From positions 1 through 40,235 of the forward strand of contig JAFYPD010000029.1 of NCBI GenBank assembly GCA_017547685.1: a stretch of DNA of 40,235 nucleotides, given 5' to 3'. A model generated the notes under the pieces. It did no database searches. It had not been told where the DNA came from and saw nothing but the letters and a program-made list of their open reading frames with translations. Origin of the DNA: Peptococcaceae bacterium (lineage in GTDB: Bacteria; Bacillota; Peptococcia; Peptococcales; Peptococcaceae). This document shows, piece by piece, positions 1 to 8,222 of this stretch (positions within the stretch are counted from its first letter, which is position 1; the number at the start of each line of letters is the position of its first letter). Made by a program: the position numbers and the translations under genes.

Positions 1-2
1 AT

Positions 3-290
3 GATGACGGAAAAACCGTGGCGGCCATGGATTTACTGGTGCCGGGCATTGGTGAAATCATCGGCGGCAGCCAGAGAGAAGAGCGGCTGGATGTGCTGGA
101 ACAGCGTATGCAGGAATTGAATCTGAACCCGGAAGATTACTGGTGGTACCTGGATTTGCGCAGATACGGCGGAACACGTCATGCAGGGTTTGGCCTGGGC
201 TTTGAGCGCTTAATCATGTATTTAAGCGGCATCAGCAACATTCGCGATGTGATTGCGTTTCCTCGTGTTGTACGCAGCGCTGAATTCTGA
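3..290 (+). CDS. asnS: Asparaginyl-tRNA synthetase, C-terminal fragment
   Basis: This is the last 95 codons of a class II aminoacyl-tRNA synthetase. The frame is open from the left edge and stops at 288-290. It carries the class II motif 3 region ([15 protein letters not shown]) followed by [10 protein letters not shown], the typical ending of AsnRS-type synthetases. Upstream in frame is [19 protein letters not shown], also typical of AsnRS. The enzyme attaches asparagine to tRNA-Asn in the cytosol. AspRS has a similar end, but the GGSQREER segment and the short ending fit AsnRS better. The 5' part lies outside the window. Confidence 0.9.
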   Translation, partial: DDGKTVAAMDLLVPGIGEIIGGSQREERLDVLEQRMQELNLNPEDYWWYLDLRRYGGTRHAGFGLGFERLIMYLSGISNIRDVIAFPRVVRSAEF

Positions 291-363
291 TACGGAATCA
301 GAAGAAATGAAGTATCGTATATATGCATATATGCAGTAAAAAAATCCGTTAGGAGGAGTTATT

Positions 364-861
364 GTGGCAAAAGAACCAAGTTTTGATGTTGTATCCGAGG
401 TGGATATGCAGGAAGTGAACAATGCAATCAACCAGACGGTAAAAGAAATCACCCAGCGGTTTGATTTTAAAGGCACCAAAAGCACAGTTGAAATCGAAAA
501 CGGAAACGCCATTAAAATTGTGACAGAAGATGATACCAGAATGCGTAATATTGTAGATATTCTGCAGAGCAAGTTTATCAAACGCGGTGTGGCTATTAAA
601 AATCTGGAATACGGCAAGGTAGAATCGGCAGCCGGCGGTATGGTGCGCCAGAGCATCAGGGTGAAACAGGGGATTGATGCAGAGGTTGCAAAAAAAATCA
701 CCAAAGATATTAAAAATCTGAAAGTGAAGGTGCAGGCGCAGCTGCAGGATGATCAGATTCGTGTCAGCGGTAAGAAAATTGATGATTTACAGGCAGTGAT
801 TGCGTTCTTAAAAGGGCAGGATTATGGGGTGGAATTGCAGTTTAGTAATTTCCGCTCTTAG
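364..861 (+). CDS. yajQ: YajQ family cyclic nucleotide/nucleic acid-binding protein
   Basis: The 165-residue protein matches the YajQ (DUF520) family in length and in sequence. It opens with [18 protein letters not shown] and later has RFDFKGTKS, both family hallmarks, and ends with VELQFSNFR. Family members fold as two ferredoxin-like domains and bind nucleic acid; some bind cyclic di-GMP. The GTG start at 364 follows an AGGAGGAG ribosome binding site at about 351-358. The next gene, ccpN, begins 18 bases downstream, so the two are probably cotranscribed. Binding of a specific ligand cannot be read from the sequence. Confidence 0.93.
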   Translation: MAKEPSFDVVSEVDMQEVNNAINQTVKEITQRFDFKGTKSTVEIENGNAIKIVTEDDTRMRNIVDILQSKFIKRGVAIKNLEYGKVESAAGGMVRQSIRVKQGIDAEVAKKITKDIKNLKVKVQAQLQDDQIRVSGKKIDDLQAVIAFLKGQDYGVELQFSNFRS

Positions 862-879
862 TACAGGGAGGAATCAACG

Positions 880-1506
880 ATGCAACTGAACGAACGACAG
901 GAAAAAATTGTAGAAATCGTAAAAGAACACGGCCCGATTACCGGGGAAAAGGTTGCAGAAAAATTGAATCTGACCCGCGCTTCTCTGCGTCCGGATCTGG
1001 CATTTTTAACACAGATCGGGCTTCTGGAGGCCCGCCCTCGTGTTGGATATTATTACAAAGGGGAGCAGAATCCCTTTGGTCTGTATGAACAGATGAACGA
1101 GCTGAAAGTGGCTGATTATCAGTCAGCACCGGTGACAGTGGATGAATCCACATCGGTCTATAACGGGATTGTGACCATGTTTGTAGAGGACGTGGGAACG
1201 CTGTTTGTGGTCAATGACCAGCAGGAACTGGAAGGCATCAGTTCCCGCAAGGATATGCTGAAAATTGCCATCGGCAAAGCAGATATTAATCAGCTGCCGA
1301 TTGGTGTGATTATGACCCGTATGCCGAATATTGTGGTGGCCTATGAGGAAGAGAGCCTGTGGGATGTGGCAAACCGTATGATTCAGCATCAGATTGACGG
1401 GATGCCGGTTGTGCGCAAAACCGAAAACGGCCGCCTGAAAGTGGTAGGGCGTGTGACCAAAACCAATGTGACAAAAGCATTTGTGGCACTGAGAAATCAG
1501 GAATAA
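880..1506 (+). CDS. ccpN: CcpN-type transcriptional repressor (HTH plus two CBS domains)
   Basis: Residues 1-60 form a winged-helix domain (QEKIVEIVKEHGPITGEKVA, then LNLTRASLRPDLAFL). Residues about 75-205 form a pair of CBS domains, the second ending in the GRVTKTNVTKAF type of strand. This layout is that of CcpN, the Bacillus repressor of gluconeogenic genes that responds to adenine nucleotides. In Bacillus ccpN sits next to yqfL, dnaG and sigA. Here yqfL (a PEP synthetase regulatory protein) is absent and dgt occupies the space before dnaG. A GGGAGG site at 866-871 precedes the ATG. The target genes cannot be told from this window. Confidence 0.9.
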   Translation: MQLNERQEKIVEIVKEHGPITGEKVAEKLNLTRASLRPDLAFLTQIGLLEARPRVGYYYKGEQNPFGLYEQMNELKVADYQSAPVTVDESTSVYNGIVTMFVEDVGTLFVVNDQQELEGISSRKDMLKIAIGKADINQLPIGVIMTRMPNIVVAYEEESLWDVANRMIQHQIDGMPVVRKTENGRLKVVGRVTKTNVTKAFVALRNQE

Positions 1507-1543
1507 AACAGAATATTCAGCTAAACAAAATAGAATATTTTAT

Positions 1544-1604
1544 AAACCGAAACAATACAGGCTGCTCGAAATCATCGCTCACAATCCTGATTGTTTCGGT
1601 TTTT
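1544..1604 (+). terminator. Intrinsic terminator after ccpN
   Basis: A 13-bp perfect stem (AAACCGAAACAAT at 1544-1556 with its complement at 1590-1602) is extended by CAGG/CCTG across a one-base bulge and ends in a run of T. The loop is 24 bases. It closes the yajQ-ccpN unit. Confidence 0.85.
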
Positions 1605-1841
1605 ACTGTTTGTTTCTTTTTATGTTTCTTTTTTGACGGTTTTTTTATGTTTCACATTTTTTACTCAGACGTTCTGTTCGGTTAGTCTGCTGCAGACGGG
1701 AGGTATCTGGTTTTCGGCATTTTAAGGGATTTTTCTTCAAAACAAAGGAGGAGAATCCTTTTTTTGTTGCGAATATACTAACAATAAAGTATTTTCAGCA
1801 GGATTGATGTGAACTGTGGAAGAGAAAAGAGGGTGTGCACC
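1605..1841 (+). promoter_or_regulatory. Long leader region upstream of dgt with possible attenuator
   Basis: This gene-free stretch is T-rich up to about 1665 and includes a possible -35 (TTGACG, 1633-1638) without a clear -10. GTCTG at 1685-1689 can pair either with CAGAC at 1666-1670 or with CAGAC at 1693-1697, so two hairpins exclude each other. Downstream, AAGGGATT (1724-1731) pairs with AATCCTTT (1754-1761) and is followed by T residues, which looks like a terminator. Together these resemble an attenuation leader, but I recognise no known riboswitch family in it. Confidence 0.35.
1724..1765 (+). terminator. Terminator-like hairpin before dgt
   Basis: An 8-bp stem (AAGGGATT/AATCCTTT, one G-T pair) encloses a 22-base loop and is followed by seven T residues. 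It lies about 75 bases upstream of the dgt start, so it may act as an attenuator rather than as the end of a gene. Confidence 0.45.
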
Positions 1842-2894
1842 ATGTTAATGCGGGAAGAATTAGAAAACTGGGAGCGTCAGCAATTATCACCGCTGGCAGT
1901 TTTATCGGCAGAAAGTGCAGGCCGGAAGCAGCCGGAGGAGCCGGACAGCCTGCGAACCTGTTTTATGCGTGACAGGGACCGGATTATTCACTCAAAAGCC
2001 TTCCGGCGGTTAAATCAGAAAACACAGGTGTATATTACGCCGTCGGGCGACCATTACCGTACCCGGCTGACCCATACCCTGGAAGTGAATCAGATTGCAA
2101 AGACCATCGGCAAGGCGCTGCGCCTGAATGAAGACCTGATTGAAGCCATCGCACTGGGCCATGATGTAGGCCATACGCCGTTTGCCCACACCGGGGAGGA
2201 AGTGCTGAACGAATTGATGCCGGGCGGGTTTCAACATAACGTGAACAGTGTAAGAGTATTAGAGAAACTGGAACAGCACAAGGGGCAGCCAGGCCTGAAT
2301 ATTTCCAGAGAAGTGCTGGATGGTGTGCTGTATCACAGCGGCTACGGGTCTGCAAAGAAATGTGCCGCTACCCTGGAAGGGCAGATTATCCGCTTAAGCG
2401 ATAAGATTGCCTACGTGCAGCATGATATTGATGACAGCATCCGCGCCGGAATTTTGCGGGAGGCCGATTTGCCCCGCCAGTACACCGATGTGCTGGGTCA
2501 CAGCCATGGGGATCGGATTACCACCCTGGTAACCAATCTGGTGCTGCATGCCCGCCGGATGATGGAAGGCGCAGACAGCAGGGAGGAAATCCGGCTGTCC
2601 TTTACAGCTGAGGTAGATGAAGCCTTAAAAGGACTGCGTGCCTTTATGTTTGAACATATCTACAAAGGGGATGTGTGTGCCATGGAACGGGAGCGGGCTG
2701 CACTGGTGGTGCATTATCTGTTTGACCACTACTGCAGCCATCCGGACCAGATGCCGCAGAACTATCAGCATATTGCGGCAGAGGAAGGTATTAAACAGGG
2801 GGTATGCGATTATATTTCCGGCATGTCAGATGCCTATTGTATCGCTTTATTTAAAGAAATTACCATTCCGCGCTCTTTTATTCAAACCCTGTAA
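1842..2894 (+). CDS. dgt: dGTP triphosphohydrolase-like HD-domain protein
   Basis: The protein belongs to the dGTPase family of HD-domain enzymes, which split dNTPs into deoxynucleoside and triphosphate and so adjust the dNTP pool. The metal-binding histidines and aspartate are visible: H78 in RLTHTLEV, H107-D108 in ALGHDVGHTPFAH, and a later Asp in RLSDKIAYVQHDID. The N-terminal SLRTCFMRDRDRIIHSKAFRRL is a family signature. I chose the ATG at 1842 because AGAGGG at 1828-1833 is well spaced before it; an upstream GTG at 1809 lacks a good site. The gene lies between ccpN and dnaG, a setting that fits a link between nucleotide supply and replication. Substrate specificity is not visible. Confidence 0.88.
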   Translation: MLMREELENWERQQLSPLAVLSAESAGRKQPEEPDSLRTCFMRDRDRIIHSKAFRRLNQKTQVYITPSGDHYRTRLTHTLEVNQIAKTIGKALRLNEDLIEAIALGHDVGHTPFAHTGEEVLNELMPGGFQHNVNSVRVLEKLEQHKGQPGLNISREVLDGVLYHSGYGSAKKCAATLEGQIIRLSDKIAYVQHDIDDSIRAGILREADLPRQYTDVLGHSHGDRITTLVTNLVLHARRMMEGADSREEIRLSFTAEVDEALKGLRAFMFEHIYKGDVCAMERERAALVVHYLFDHYCSHPDQMPQNYQHIAAEEGIKQGVCDYISGMSDAYCIALFKEITIPRSFIQTL

Positions 2895-3005
2895 CAGAAT
2901 TGTCGAAAAATAGATAGCATAGAAATAATTTATTTTACGAAAAAAGAGGAAATTCGATTTTTTTAGAGAATTATAAGCAAGATAAATGAAATTCGGGTGA
3001 TGATT

Positions 3006-4820
3006 ATGTCTACTGGATATATACCACAGGAAATTCTGGACGAAATTGTCGCCCGGTGTGATATTGTTTCTGTGATAAATGAATACGTTCCGTTAAAGCG
3101 GAGAGGCAGCAACTATCAGGGGCTGTGTCCGTTTCACAACGAAAAGACGCCATCCTTTTCGGTATCGCCGGGCAAACAGATTTTTCACTGTTTCGGCTGT
3201 GGGAAAGGCGGCAATGTATTCCGGTTTATCATGGAAATCGAGGGTGTTTCTTTTCTGGAGGCCGTGGAAAAGCTGGCCAAACGGGCCAATGTGAAGCTGC
3301 CGGAGAAAGAGCTGACAGCAGCACAGCGGGAAAAGCTGGAGCAGCGAAAACGATATCTGCAGATTAATGATTTTACCGCCCGGTATTATCACAAGGTATT
3401 AATGGAAACGCCGCAGGGCAGGCCGTATCGGGACTATCTCAAAAACCGGCAGATCAGTGAAGAGATTATGAAAAAATTTCAGCTTGGCGCTACGCCGTCC
3501 GGCTGGGACAGCCTGTATCAGGCGCTGAAGAAGCACGGCGTAAAAGAACAGGAAATGCTGGATTTGGGGTTAATCAGTGAGAGCCGGAAAAAAGGCCAGT
3601 ATATTGACCGGTTCCGGCAGCGGCTGATGTTTCCAATCGGCGATGAAAAAGGTAATATTATCGCCTTCGGCGGGCGTATCATTGATAAAGATTCCAGCCC
3701 ACAGAAATATCTCAATTCGCCGGATACACCGCTGTTTCACAAAAGCCGTAATCTGTACGGGCTGCATCTGGCCCGCACCGGCATTCGCAATGCTGATCAG
3801 GCCATTATTGTGGAAGGGTATATGGATGTGATCAGCTGTCATCAGTACGGCATCACCAATGCGGTGGCTCCGCTGGGCACAGCATTTACACCGGAGCAGG
3901 GGCGTCTTTTGATGCGAAACACCTATCAGATGGGGATTTCCTTTGACGGTGACGCGGCGGGGATGAAAGCGACCATGCGCTGTCTGGATATTCTGTCTGA
4001 CCTGGGCTGTACGGCCCGCGTGATTCAGATTCCGAACCAGGCTGACCCCGATGAATATCTGAAAACCTATGGAAAAGAAGCGTTTGAACAGCTGATTGCC
4101 GGGGCGCAGGAACTGATTATGTATAAAATTGCCAGATATATGGAAACAACTAATACCGACACGATTACCGGAAAAATGAAAGTTGTAGCACAGCTGCTTC
4201 CTGATTTGCGGAAGATACAGAGTGCAGTTGCACGGGAATCGGCCATCCGGCAGATGAGTATCCGGCTGCAGGTGAGTGAGAAAGCTATCTGGGATGAATT
4301 GCGTAAAAACAGTGATGCTGCGGCGGAACCTGTGAAAAACGAGGAGGAAGATACTGTTTCTACGCAGGAAACTGCGGGGATAGCAGGGAATATAGAAAGC
4401 AAAGTGGAAAAAAATATCCTGCACATTCTGTTTGACCGTCCGGATTTGCTGCCGCTGGTGGAACATAGTGGCGGCGCGGCGTTGTTCGGGGAGACGGCGG
4501 CAGGATTATACCGGGAATTTGAAACAAGCATCCGACGCTGCGGCAGAGTAGACAGTGCAGCGATAACACAGGAGAGAGGGCAGCTGTTGGCTGATTTGCT
4601 GATGGACGAGCTTTATATTACCGACCAGGAAAAATCTATGAACAATGCATTGTGGCAATTGAAGTCTGAACGGCTGGATCAGGAATATCAGAGACTAAGT
4701 CAGAGGCTGACAGAAAATACAAAAGTGGGGGAAACAGGGAACATGCAAGAAATATTGCAGAAACTGGACGACATCCGACGGAAAAAGAAAGAATTAGAAG
4801 CATCGAGGAAGGGGGAATAG
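3006..4820 (+). CDS. dnaG: DNA primase
   Basis: DnaG makes the RNA primers for replication. In order it has a CHC2 zinc-binding domain (C41, H44, C62, C65), the RNA polymerase-like core, a TOPRIM domain (E270 in VEGYMD; D314 and D316 in FDGDAAG) and a C-terminal region from about 430 that should bind the DnaB helicase. At about 604 residues it has normal length. I prefer the ATG at 3006 because GGTGAT (2996-3001) extends the 16S anti-Shine-Dalgarno match just before it; GTG 2997 and ATG 3000 are also in frame. rpoD follows after 3 bases, the classic primase-sigma operon. The C-terminal third is rich in Glu and Lys and least conserved. Confidence 0.95.
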   Translation: MSTGYIPQEILDEIVARCDIVSVINEYVPLKRRGSNYQGLCPFHNEKTPSFSVSPGKQIFHCFGCGKGGNVFRFIMEIEGVSFLEAVEKLAKRANVKLPEKELTAAQREKLEQRKRYLQINDFTARYYHKVLMETPQGRPYRDYLKNRQISEEIMKKFQLGATPSGWDSLYQALKKHGVKEQEMLDLGLISESRKKGQYIDRFRQRLMFPIGDEKGNIIAFGGRIIDKDSSPQKYLNSPDTPLFHKSRNLYGLHLARTGIRNADQAIIVEGYMDVISCHQYGITNAVAPLGTAFTPEQGRLLMRNTYQMGISFDGDAAGMKATMRCLDILSDLGCTARVIQIPNQADPDEYLKTYGKEAFEQLIAGAQELIMYKIARYMETTNTDTITGKMKVVAQLLPDLRKIQSAVARESAIRQMSIRLQVSEKAIWDELRKNSDAAAEPVKNEEEDTVSTQETAGIAGNIESKVEKNILHILFDRPDLLPLVEHSGGAALFGETAAGLYREFETSIRRCGRVDSAAITQERGQLLADLLMDELYITDQEKSMNNALWQLKSERLDQEYQRLSQRLTENTKVGETGNMQEILQKLDDIRRKKKELEASRKGE

Positions 4821-4823
4821 CAG

Positions 4824-6002
4824 ATGAGCGAACTGGAACTTCAGAAGGAAAAAGAAAAAATCAAACAGCTGCTAGCCAAAGGGAAAGAGAAAGGGGCACT
4901 GTCCTATGAGGAAATCATGGACAGCCTGAGCACCGCAGAGCTTTCCCCTGAACAGATCGATGATGTTTATGAACAGATCAGTGCGATGGGCATTAAGCTG
5001 ATTCACACAGATCTGGACAGCGAGAAAGATGAGCTTGACGATGATGTGCTGGATATCTCTCTGCTGGAAACCGATGACAGCCTGATGACTGTCTCCAGCC
5101 TGGATGATGATGTTCCTCCTGATGATCTGGAGGAAGAAGTGATTGACCTTGATTTGAGCGTGCCGGAAGGGGTAGGTATTGATGACCCGGTCCGCATGTA
5201 TCTGAAGGAAATCGGCCGTGTTCCGCTGCTGAGTGCAGAAGAGGAAGTAGAATTGGCAAAACGGATGGAACAGGGTGACGAGGAAGCCAAGAAAAAACTG
5301 GCGGAAGCCAACCTGCGTCTGGTTGTAAGCATTGCAAAACGCTATGTGGGCCGCGGCATGCTGTTTCTGGATTTAATTCAGGAAGGAAACCTGGGCTTAA
5401 TCAAAGCGGTAGAAAAATTTGATTACGGCAAAGGCTTCAAATTCAGTACTTATGCCACCTGGTGGATTCGCCAGGCCATCACCCGTGCCATTGCCGACCA
5501 GGCAAGAACCATTCGTATTCCGGTTCATATGGTGGAAACCATCAACAAACTGATTCGGGTTTCCCGCCAGCTGCTGCAGGAGCTGGGCCGTGACCCTACA
5601 CCGGAAGAGATTGCTGCTGCCATGGAAATTCCGGTTGAGCGCGTGCGTGAAATTCAGAAAGTGGCGCAGGAGCCTGTTTCGCTGGAAACTCCGATTGGCG
5701 AAGAGGAAGACAGCCATCTGGGTGACTTTATCGAAGATGAAGATGCACCGGCACCGGCGGAGGCAGCGTCTTATATTCTGCTGAAAGAACAGCTGGAAAG
5801 CGTGCTGGATACCTTGACACCGCGTGAGGAAAAAGTACTGCGTCTGCGCTTCGGGCTGGACGATGGCCGTTCCAGAACACTGGAGGAAGTGGGTCAGGAG
5901 TTTGGCGTTACCAGAGAGCGTATTCGTCAGATTGAAGCAAAGGCACTGCGCAAGCTGCGCCATCCAAGCAGAAGCCGCAAACTGAAAGATTATCTGGACT
6001 AA
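4824..6002 (+). CDS. rpoD: Primary sigma factor (sigma-70/sigma-A)
   Basis: The 392-residue protein directs RNA polymerase to housekeeping promoters. It has a short acidic region 1.1 (residues about 1-115, rich in Asp and Glu), region 1.2 ([17 protein letters not shown]), region 2 ([20 protein letters not shown], then [20 protein letters not shown] with the -10 recognition helix), region 3, and a region 4 helix-turn-helix ([20 protein letters not shown]). The length matches Gram-positive SigA rather than the longer proteobacterial RpoD. The start at 4824 follows GGAAGGGGGA and lies 3 bases after dnaG, so the two are translationally close. The promoters in this window match its expected specificity. 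Confidence 0.97.
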   Translation: MSELELQKEKEKIKQLLAKGKEKGALSYEEIMDSLSTAELSPEQIDDVYEQISAMGIKLIHTDLDSEKDELDDDVLDISLLETDDSLMTVSSLDDDVPPDDLEEEVIDLDLSVPEGVGIDDPVRMYLKEIGRVPLLSAEEEVELAKRMEQGDEEAKKKLAEANLRLVVSIAKRYVGRGMLFLDLIQEGNLGLIKAVEKFDYGKGFKFSTYATWWIRQAITRAIADQARTIRIPVHMVETINKLIRVSRQLLQELGRDPTPEEIAAAMEIPVERVREIQKVAQEPVSLETPIGEEEDSHLGDFIEDEDAPAPAEAASYILLKEQLESVLDTLTPREEKVLRLRFGLDDGRSRTLEEVGQEFGVTRERIRQIEAKALRKLRHPSRSRKLKDYLD

Positions 6003-6023
6003 AAAATAAATTTAAAAAAATGC

Positions 6024-6052
6024 TTGACTTTACCAGTATATTAACGTATAAT
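6024..6052 (+). promoter_or_regulatory. Sigma-A promoter of the tRNA cluster
   Basis: TTGACT (6024-6029) and TATAAT (6047-6052) are separated by 17 bases. The first tRNA starts 36 bases downstream of the -10 box. It is among the closest matches to consensus in the window, as expected for stable RNA genes. Confidence 0.88.
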
Positions 6053-6087
6053 ACAAAAGGCTCCTGAACCAGGGGTGAAAATCTTGT

Positions 6088-6160
6088 GGGCCTATAGCTC
6101 AGGGGTTAGAGCAGCCGGCTCATAACCGGCCGGTCCTTGGTTCGAAACCAAGTGGGCCCA
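6088..6160 (+). tRNA. tRNA with CAU anticodon, probably tRNA-Ile2
   Basis: A 73-base cloverleaf: acceptor GGGCCTA/TGGGCCC, anticodon stem GCCGG/CCGGC, loop CTCATAA with CAT at 6121-6123, T loop TTCGAAA, discriminator A at 6160. A CAU anticodon can mean initiator Met, elongator Met or Ile2 (lysidine-modified). Pairs C4-G69 and C5-G68 in the acceptor stem are known positive determinants for TilS on tRNA-Ile2, and the anticodon arm resembles tRNA-Ile2 of other Firmicutes, so Ile2 is favoured. The 3' CCA is not encoded. Confidence 0.8.
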
Positions 6161-6184
6161 CTATTATTCCTTAATATACTGTAT

Positions 6185-6258
6185 GGCATGTTGGAGAAGG
6201 GGCTTAACTCACCAGCCTTTCACGCTGGCATTCACGGGTTCGAATCCCGTACATGTCA
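6185..6258 (+). tRNA. tRNA-Glu (UUC)
   Basis: A 74-base cloverleaf: acceptor GGCATGT/ACATGTC (one G-T pair), a three-pair D stem GAG/CTC with an enlarged D loop, anticodon stem CCAGC/GCTGG, and loop CTTTCAC, giving anticodon TTC at 6219-6221. The T arm is ACGGG/CCCGT with loop TTCGAAT. The CCTTTCACG anticodon region is typical of bacterial tRNA-Glu. CCA is not encoded. Confidence 0.88.
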
Positions 6259-6265
6259 TAATCCC

Positions 6266-6338
6266 GGGAGTTTAGCTCAGCTGGGAGAGCGTCTGCCTTA
6301 CAAGCAGAATGTCGGCGGTTCGATCCCGTCAACTCCCA
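6266..6338 (+). tRNA. tRNA-Val (UAC)
   Basis: A 73-base cloverleaf: acceptor GGGAGTT/AACTCCC, anticodon stem TCTGC/GCAGA, loop CTTACAA with TAC at 6299-6301, T loop TTCGATC, discriminator A at 6338. CCA is not encoded. A U34 valine tRNA is an expected target of the mo5U pathway whose methyltransferase gene (15480-16139) is in this window. Confidence 0.93.
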
Positions 6339-6341
6339 TTG

Positions 6342-6373
6342 AAAAATGGTGTCGCACTGGCGGCACCATTTTT
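6342..6373 (+). terminator. Terminator of the tRNA cluster
   Basis: AAAAATGGTGTCGC (6342-6355) pairs with GCGGCACCATTTTT (6360-6373) through 14 pairs with one G-T, with a 4-base loop. More T residues follow. Confidence 0.92.
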
Positions 6374-6527
6374 CTTTTATGTGCGCATATCGCAAACGGG
6401 CTGCGCGGTGCAACCGGCAGGCAGATATGCGCCGGAACGTATAAAAAATTTTCCAGATGGAAAAGCTGAAGAGAGTATTTCAAAAGAACGTATTTCATTT
6501 TGATTTTTCCGAGGGGAATGATGCAAT

Positions 6528-7004
6528 ATGATTAAAATTATCACAAAAACACCGCAGGAACTGGAGTATTTAGGAAAACGGCTTGCCCAGCTGGTACAGC
6601 CTGGCGATTTTCTGGCGCTGGACGGCGATTTGGGCGCGGGCAAAACACTCTTGACCCAGGGGATTGCACAGGGGCTGGAAGTAACCGAAGAAATCAGCAG
6701 CCCGACCTTCACCATCATCCATGAATATGAATCCGGCCGGCTGCCGTTATATCATATGGACGTGTATCGCTTAAAACAGCCGGAGGAGATGTACGATTTA
6801 GGCTATGAGGAATATTTTTACGGGGAGGGCGTTACCGTGGTAGAGTGGGCCCAGATTATCGAGCCTCTGCTGCCTGATGCGTATTTAGGGCTGGAAATTG
6901 CAGTGGTTCCAGAGGGAAGAGAATTGCGGTTTGCACCGCACGGTGCCCGTTATGAGCGTTTGATAGAGGAGTTGACTGGCTGTGATTATTCTAAGTATCG
7001 ATAG
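6528..7004 (+). CDS. tsaE: tRNA t6A37 biosynthesis ATPase TsaE
   Basis: TsaE (formerly YjeE) is the small P-loop ATPase that supports TsaB-TsaD in making N6-threonylcarbamoyl-adenosine at position 37 of ANN-decoding tRNAs. The Walker A motif GDLGAGKT is at residues 33-40. SSPTFTIIHEY and YHMDVYRL are family signatures, and EWAQIIEPLLPD is near the end. The length (158) is normal. GAGGGG lies 11 bases before the ATG. The frame overlaps the start of tsaB by 23 bases, and the four-gene run tsaE-tsaB-rimI-tsaD is a common Firmicute arrangement. Confidence 0.95.
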   Translation: MIKIITKTPQELEYLGKRLAQLVQPGDFLALDGDLGAGKTLLTQGIAQGLEVTEEISSPTFTIIHEYESGRLPLYHMDVYRLKQPEEMYDLGYEEYFYGEGVTVVEWAQIIEPLLPDAYLGLEIAVVPEGRELRFAPHGARYERLIEELTGCDYSKYR

Positions 7005-7689
7005 TTCGACACCGGTTGCCGGCATTGCCGTATCTGACGGGATGCAGCTGCGTGGCGAGATTACATTAAATACAAAAAACACCCATTCAGAAAAACTGAT
7101 GCCATTAGTTCAACAGCTGTTAGAAGAAACGGACCTGACAGTAAAAGACCTGGATGCTGTTGCAGTTACCCAGGGGCCAGGTTCCTTTACAGGTCTGCGT
7201 ATCGGGATGGCAACCGCCAAAGGGCTGGCGCAGGGTGCCGGCAAACAGCTGATTGCTGTGCCGACTCTGGATTGTCTGGCTTATAATCTGGTGCATTATC
7301 CGGGGATTATCTGCCCGATTATGAATGCCCAGAAGAAACAGGTGTACACCGCTATTTACCGCAGCACAAACGATGGGCTGGAACGGTTAAGTGATTATCA
7401 GGCCATTGCGGTGGAACAGCTGGCAGAACAGTTGAAAGCACTGAACGAGGATGTGTGGTTTGTGGGCGACGGCGTGGCGGCCTTTGCTGATGTATTTGCA
7501 GAATTGCTTGGTGCGTACTGTCATTTTGCCGGCGGGCATCAGATTCTGCCAAGAGCCGGTACACTGGCCATGCTGGCTGCAAAACGGGCGGAGGCGCAGC
7601 AGTTTGATGATTTATATCAGGCAGAGCTGATTTATATTCGAAAATCGGAGGCGGAAGTGCAATGGGAAGCGCGTCAACAGAACCAGTAG
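6982..7689 (+). CDS. tsaB: tRNA t6A37 biosynthesis protein TsaB
   Basis: TsaB is the inactive ASKHA-fold partner of TsaD. The N-terminal strand IILSIDSST and the following VTQGPGSFTGLRIGMATAKG are family hallmarks, together with VPTLDCLAYN. The GTG start at 6982 lies inside tsaE and is preceded by GAGGAG at 6966-6971. Length 235 is normal. The 3' end overlaps rimI by 28 bases, which suggests translational coupling along the operon. It is expected to form a heterodimer with TsaD (8219-9262) in the cytosol. Confidence 0.94.
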   Translation: MIILSIDSSTPVAGIAVSDGMQLRGEITLNTKNTHSEKLMPLVQQLLEETDLTVKDLDAVAVTQGPGSFTGLRIGMATAKGLAQGAGKQLIAVPTLDCLAYNLVHYPGIICPIMNAQKKQVYTAIYRSTNDGLERLSDYQAIAVEQLAEQLKALNEDVWFVGDGVAAFADVFAELLGAYCHFAGGHQILPRAGTLAMLAAKRAEAQQFDDLYQAELIYIRKSEAEVQWEARQQNQ

Positions 7690-8222
7690 CACAGGTACAG
7701 CCAGTTACAGAACAAGCACAATCTTCTGAAGGTTTGGCCATTGCCGATGCCGTTTTTGTCTGTATGATGGAGCCAAAGCATATTGCCGGTGTGTGTGTGG
7801 TGGAAACTCTTAGCTTTGCGGTTCCGTGGACCGAGCGCATGTTTCACGATGAGCTGCGTAATCCGCTGTCCCGCTATGTAGTCCTGCTGGACCGGCAGAA
7901 TCCCGGCACTGTGATTGCTTACGCCGGATACTGGAAGATTCTTGATGAAGGTCATATCACCAATGTGGCGGTTCATCCTGACTGGCGCGGCAGAAAAGCA
8001 GCTGCCTACCTGATGCAGCAGATGATGCAGCTGGCCGCAACGGAAGGGCTGACATCCATGACACTGGAGGTGCGCCGATCAAACCTGGCGGCCCAGGGCC
8101 TATACACAAAGCTGGGGTTTGCCGTAGAAGGCGTGCGCCCGAACTATTACGAAGATAATGGCGAGGATGCCCTGATTATGTGGTACCGCGCAAAAAAACA
8201 GGAGGAGGCCGATTGCACATGA
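7662..8222 (+). CDS. rimI: Ribosomal-protein-alanine N-acetyltransferase RimI-like (GNAT)
   Basis: The GNAT fold covers residues about 36-180: [14 protein letters not shown] and [14 protein letters not shown] are typical of RimI, which acetylates the N-terminus of ribosomal protein S18. At 186 residues it is longer than usual (about 150), because about 35 residues precede the domain. The ATG at 7662 has a good GGAGGCGGA site. A start at 7768 (ATGGAGCCAAAG) would give a normal-length protein but has no clear ribosome site. In the acetyl-CoA-binding motif the usual R-G-x-G-x-G/A reads RGRKAAA, so two glycine positions are replaced. Placement between tsaB and tsaD supports the RimI assignment. 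Confidence 0.85.
   Translation: MGSASTEPVAQVQPVTEQAQSSEGLAIADAVFVCMMEPKHIAGVCVVETLSFAVPWTERMFHDELRNPLSRYVVLLDRQNPGTVIAYAGYWKILDEGHITNVAVHPDWRGRKAAAYLMQQMMQLAATEGLTSMTLEVRRSNLAAQGLYTKLGFAVEGVRPNYYEDNGEDALIMWYRAKKQEEADCT

Noticed and set aside
319..332. Perfect AT palindrome ATATATGCATATAT before yajQ
   Set aside because: Simple alternating sequence of low complexity; no flanking operator-like context.
222..704. Open frame on the minus strand opposite yajQ
   Set aside because: It lies opposite a well-supported gene, lacks a ribosome site and reads like the reverse of conserved coding sequence.
3570..4466. 298-codon minus-strand frame opposite dnaG
   Set aside because: Shadow of dnaG. The protein has no domain-like pattern and is rich in His, Arg and Phe as reversed frames often are.
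6383..6432. GCGCATAT/ATATGCGC inverted repeat before tsaE
   Set aside because: Eight-base arms with a 34-base loop and no T tract; weak as a terminator or riboswitch.
6137..6469. Plus-strand frame through the tRNA cluster
   Set aside because: It runs through three structured tRNA genes and their terminator.
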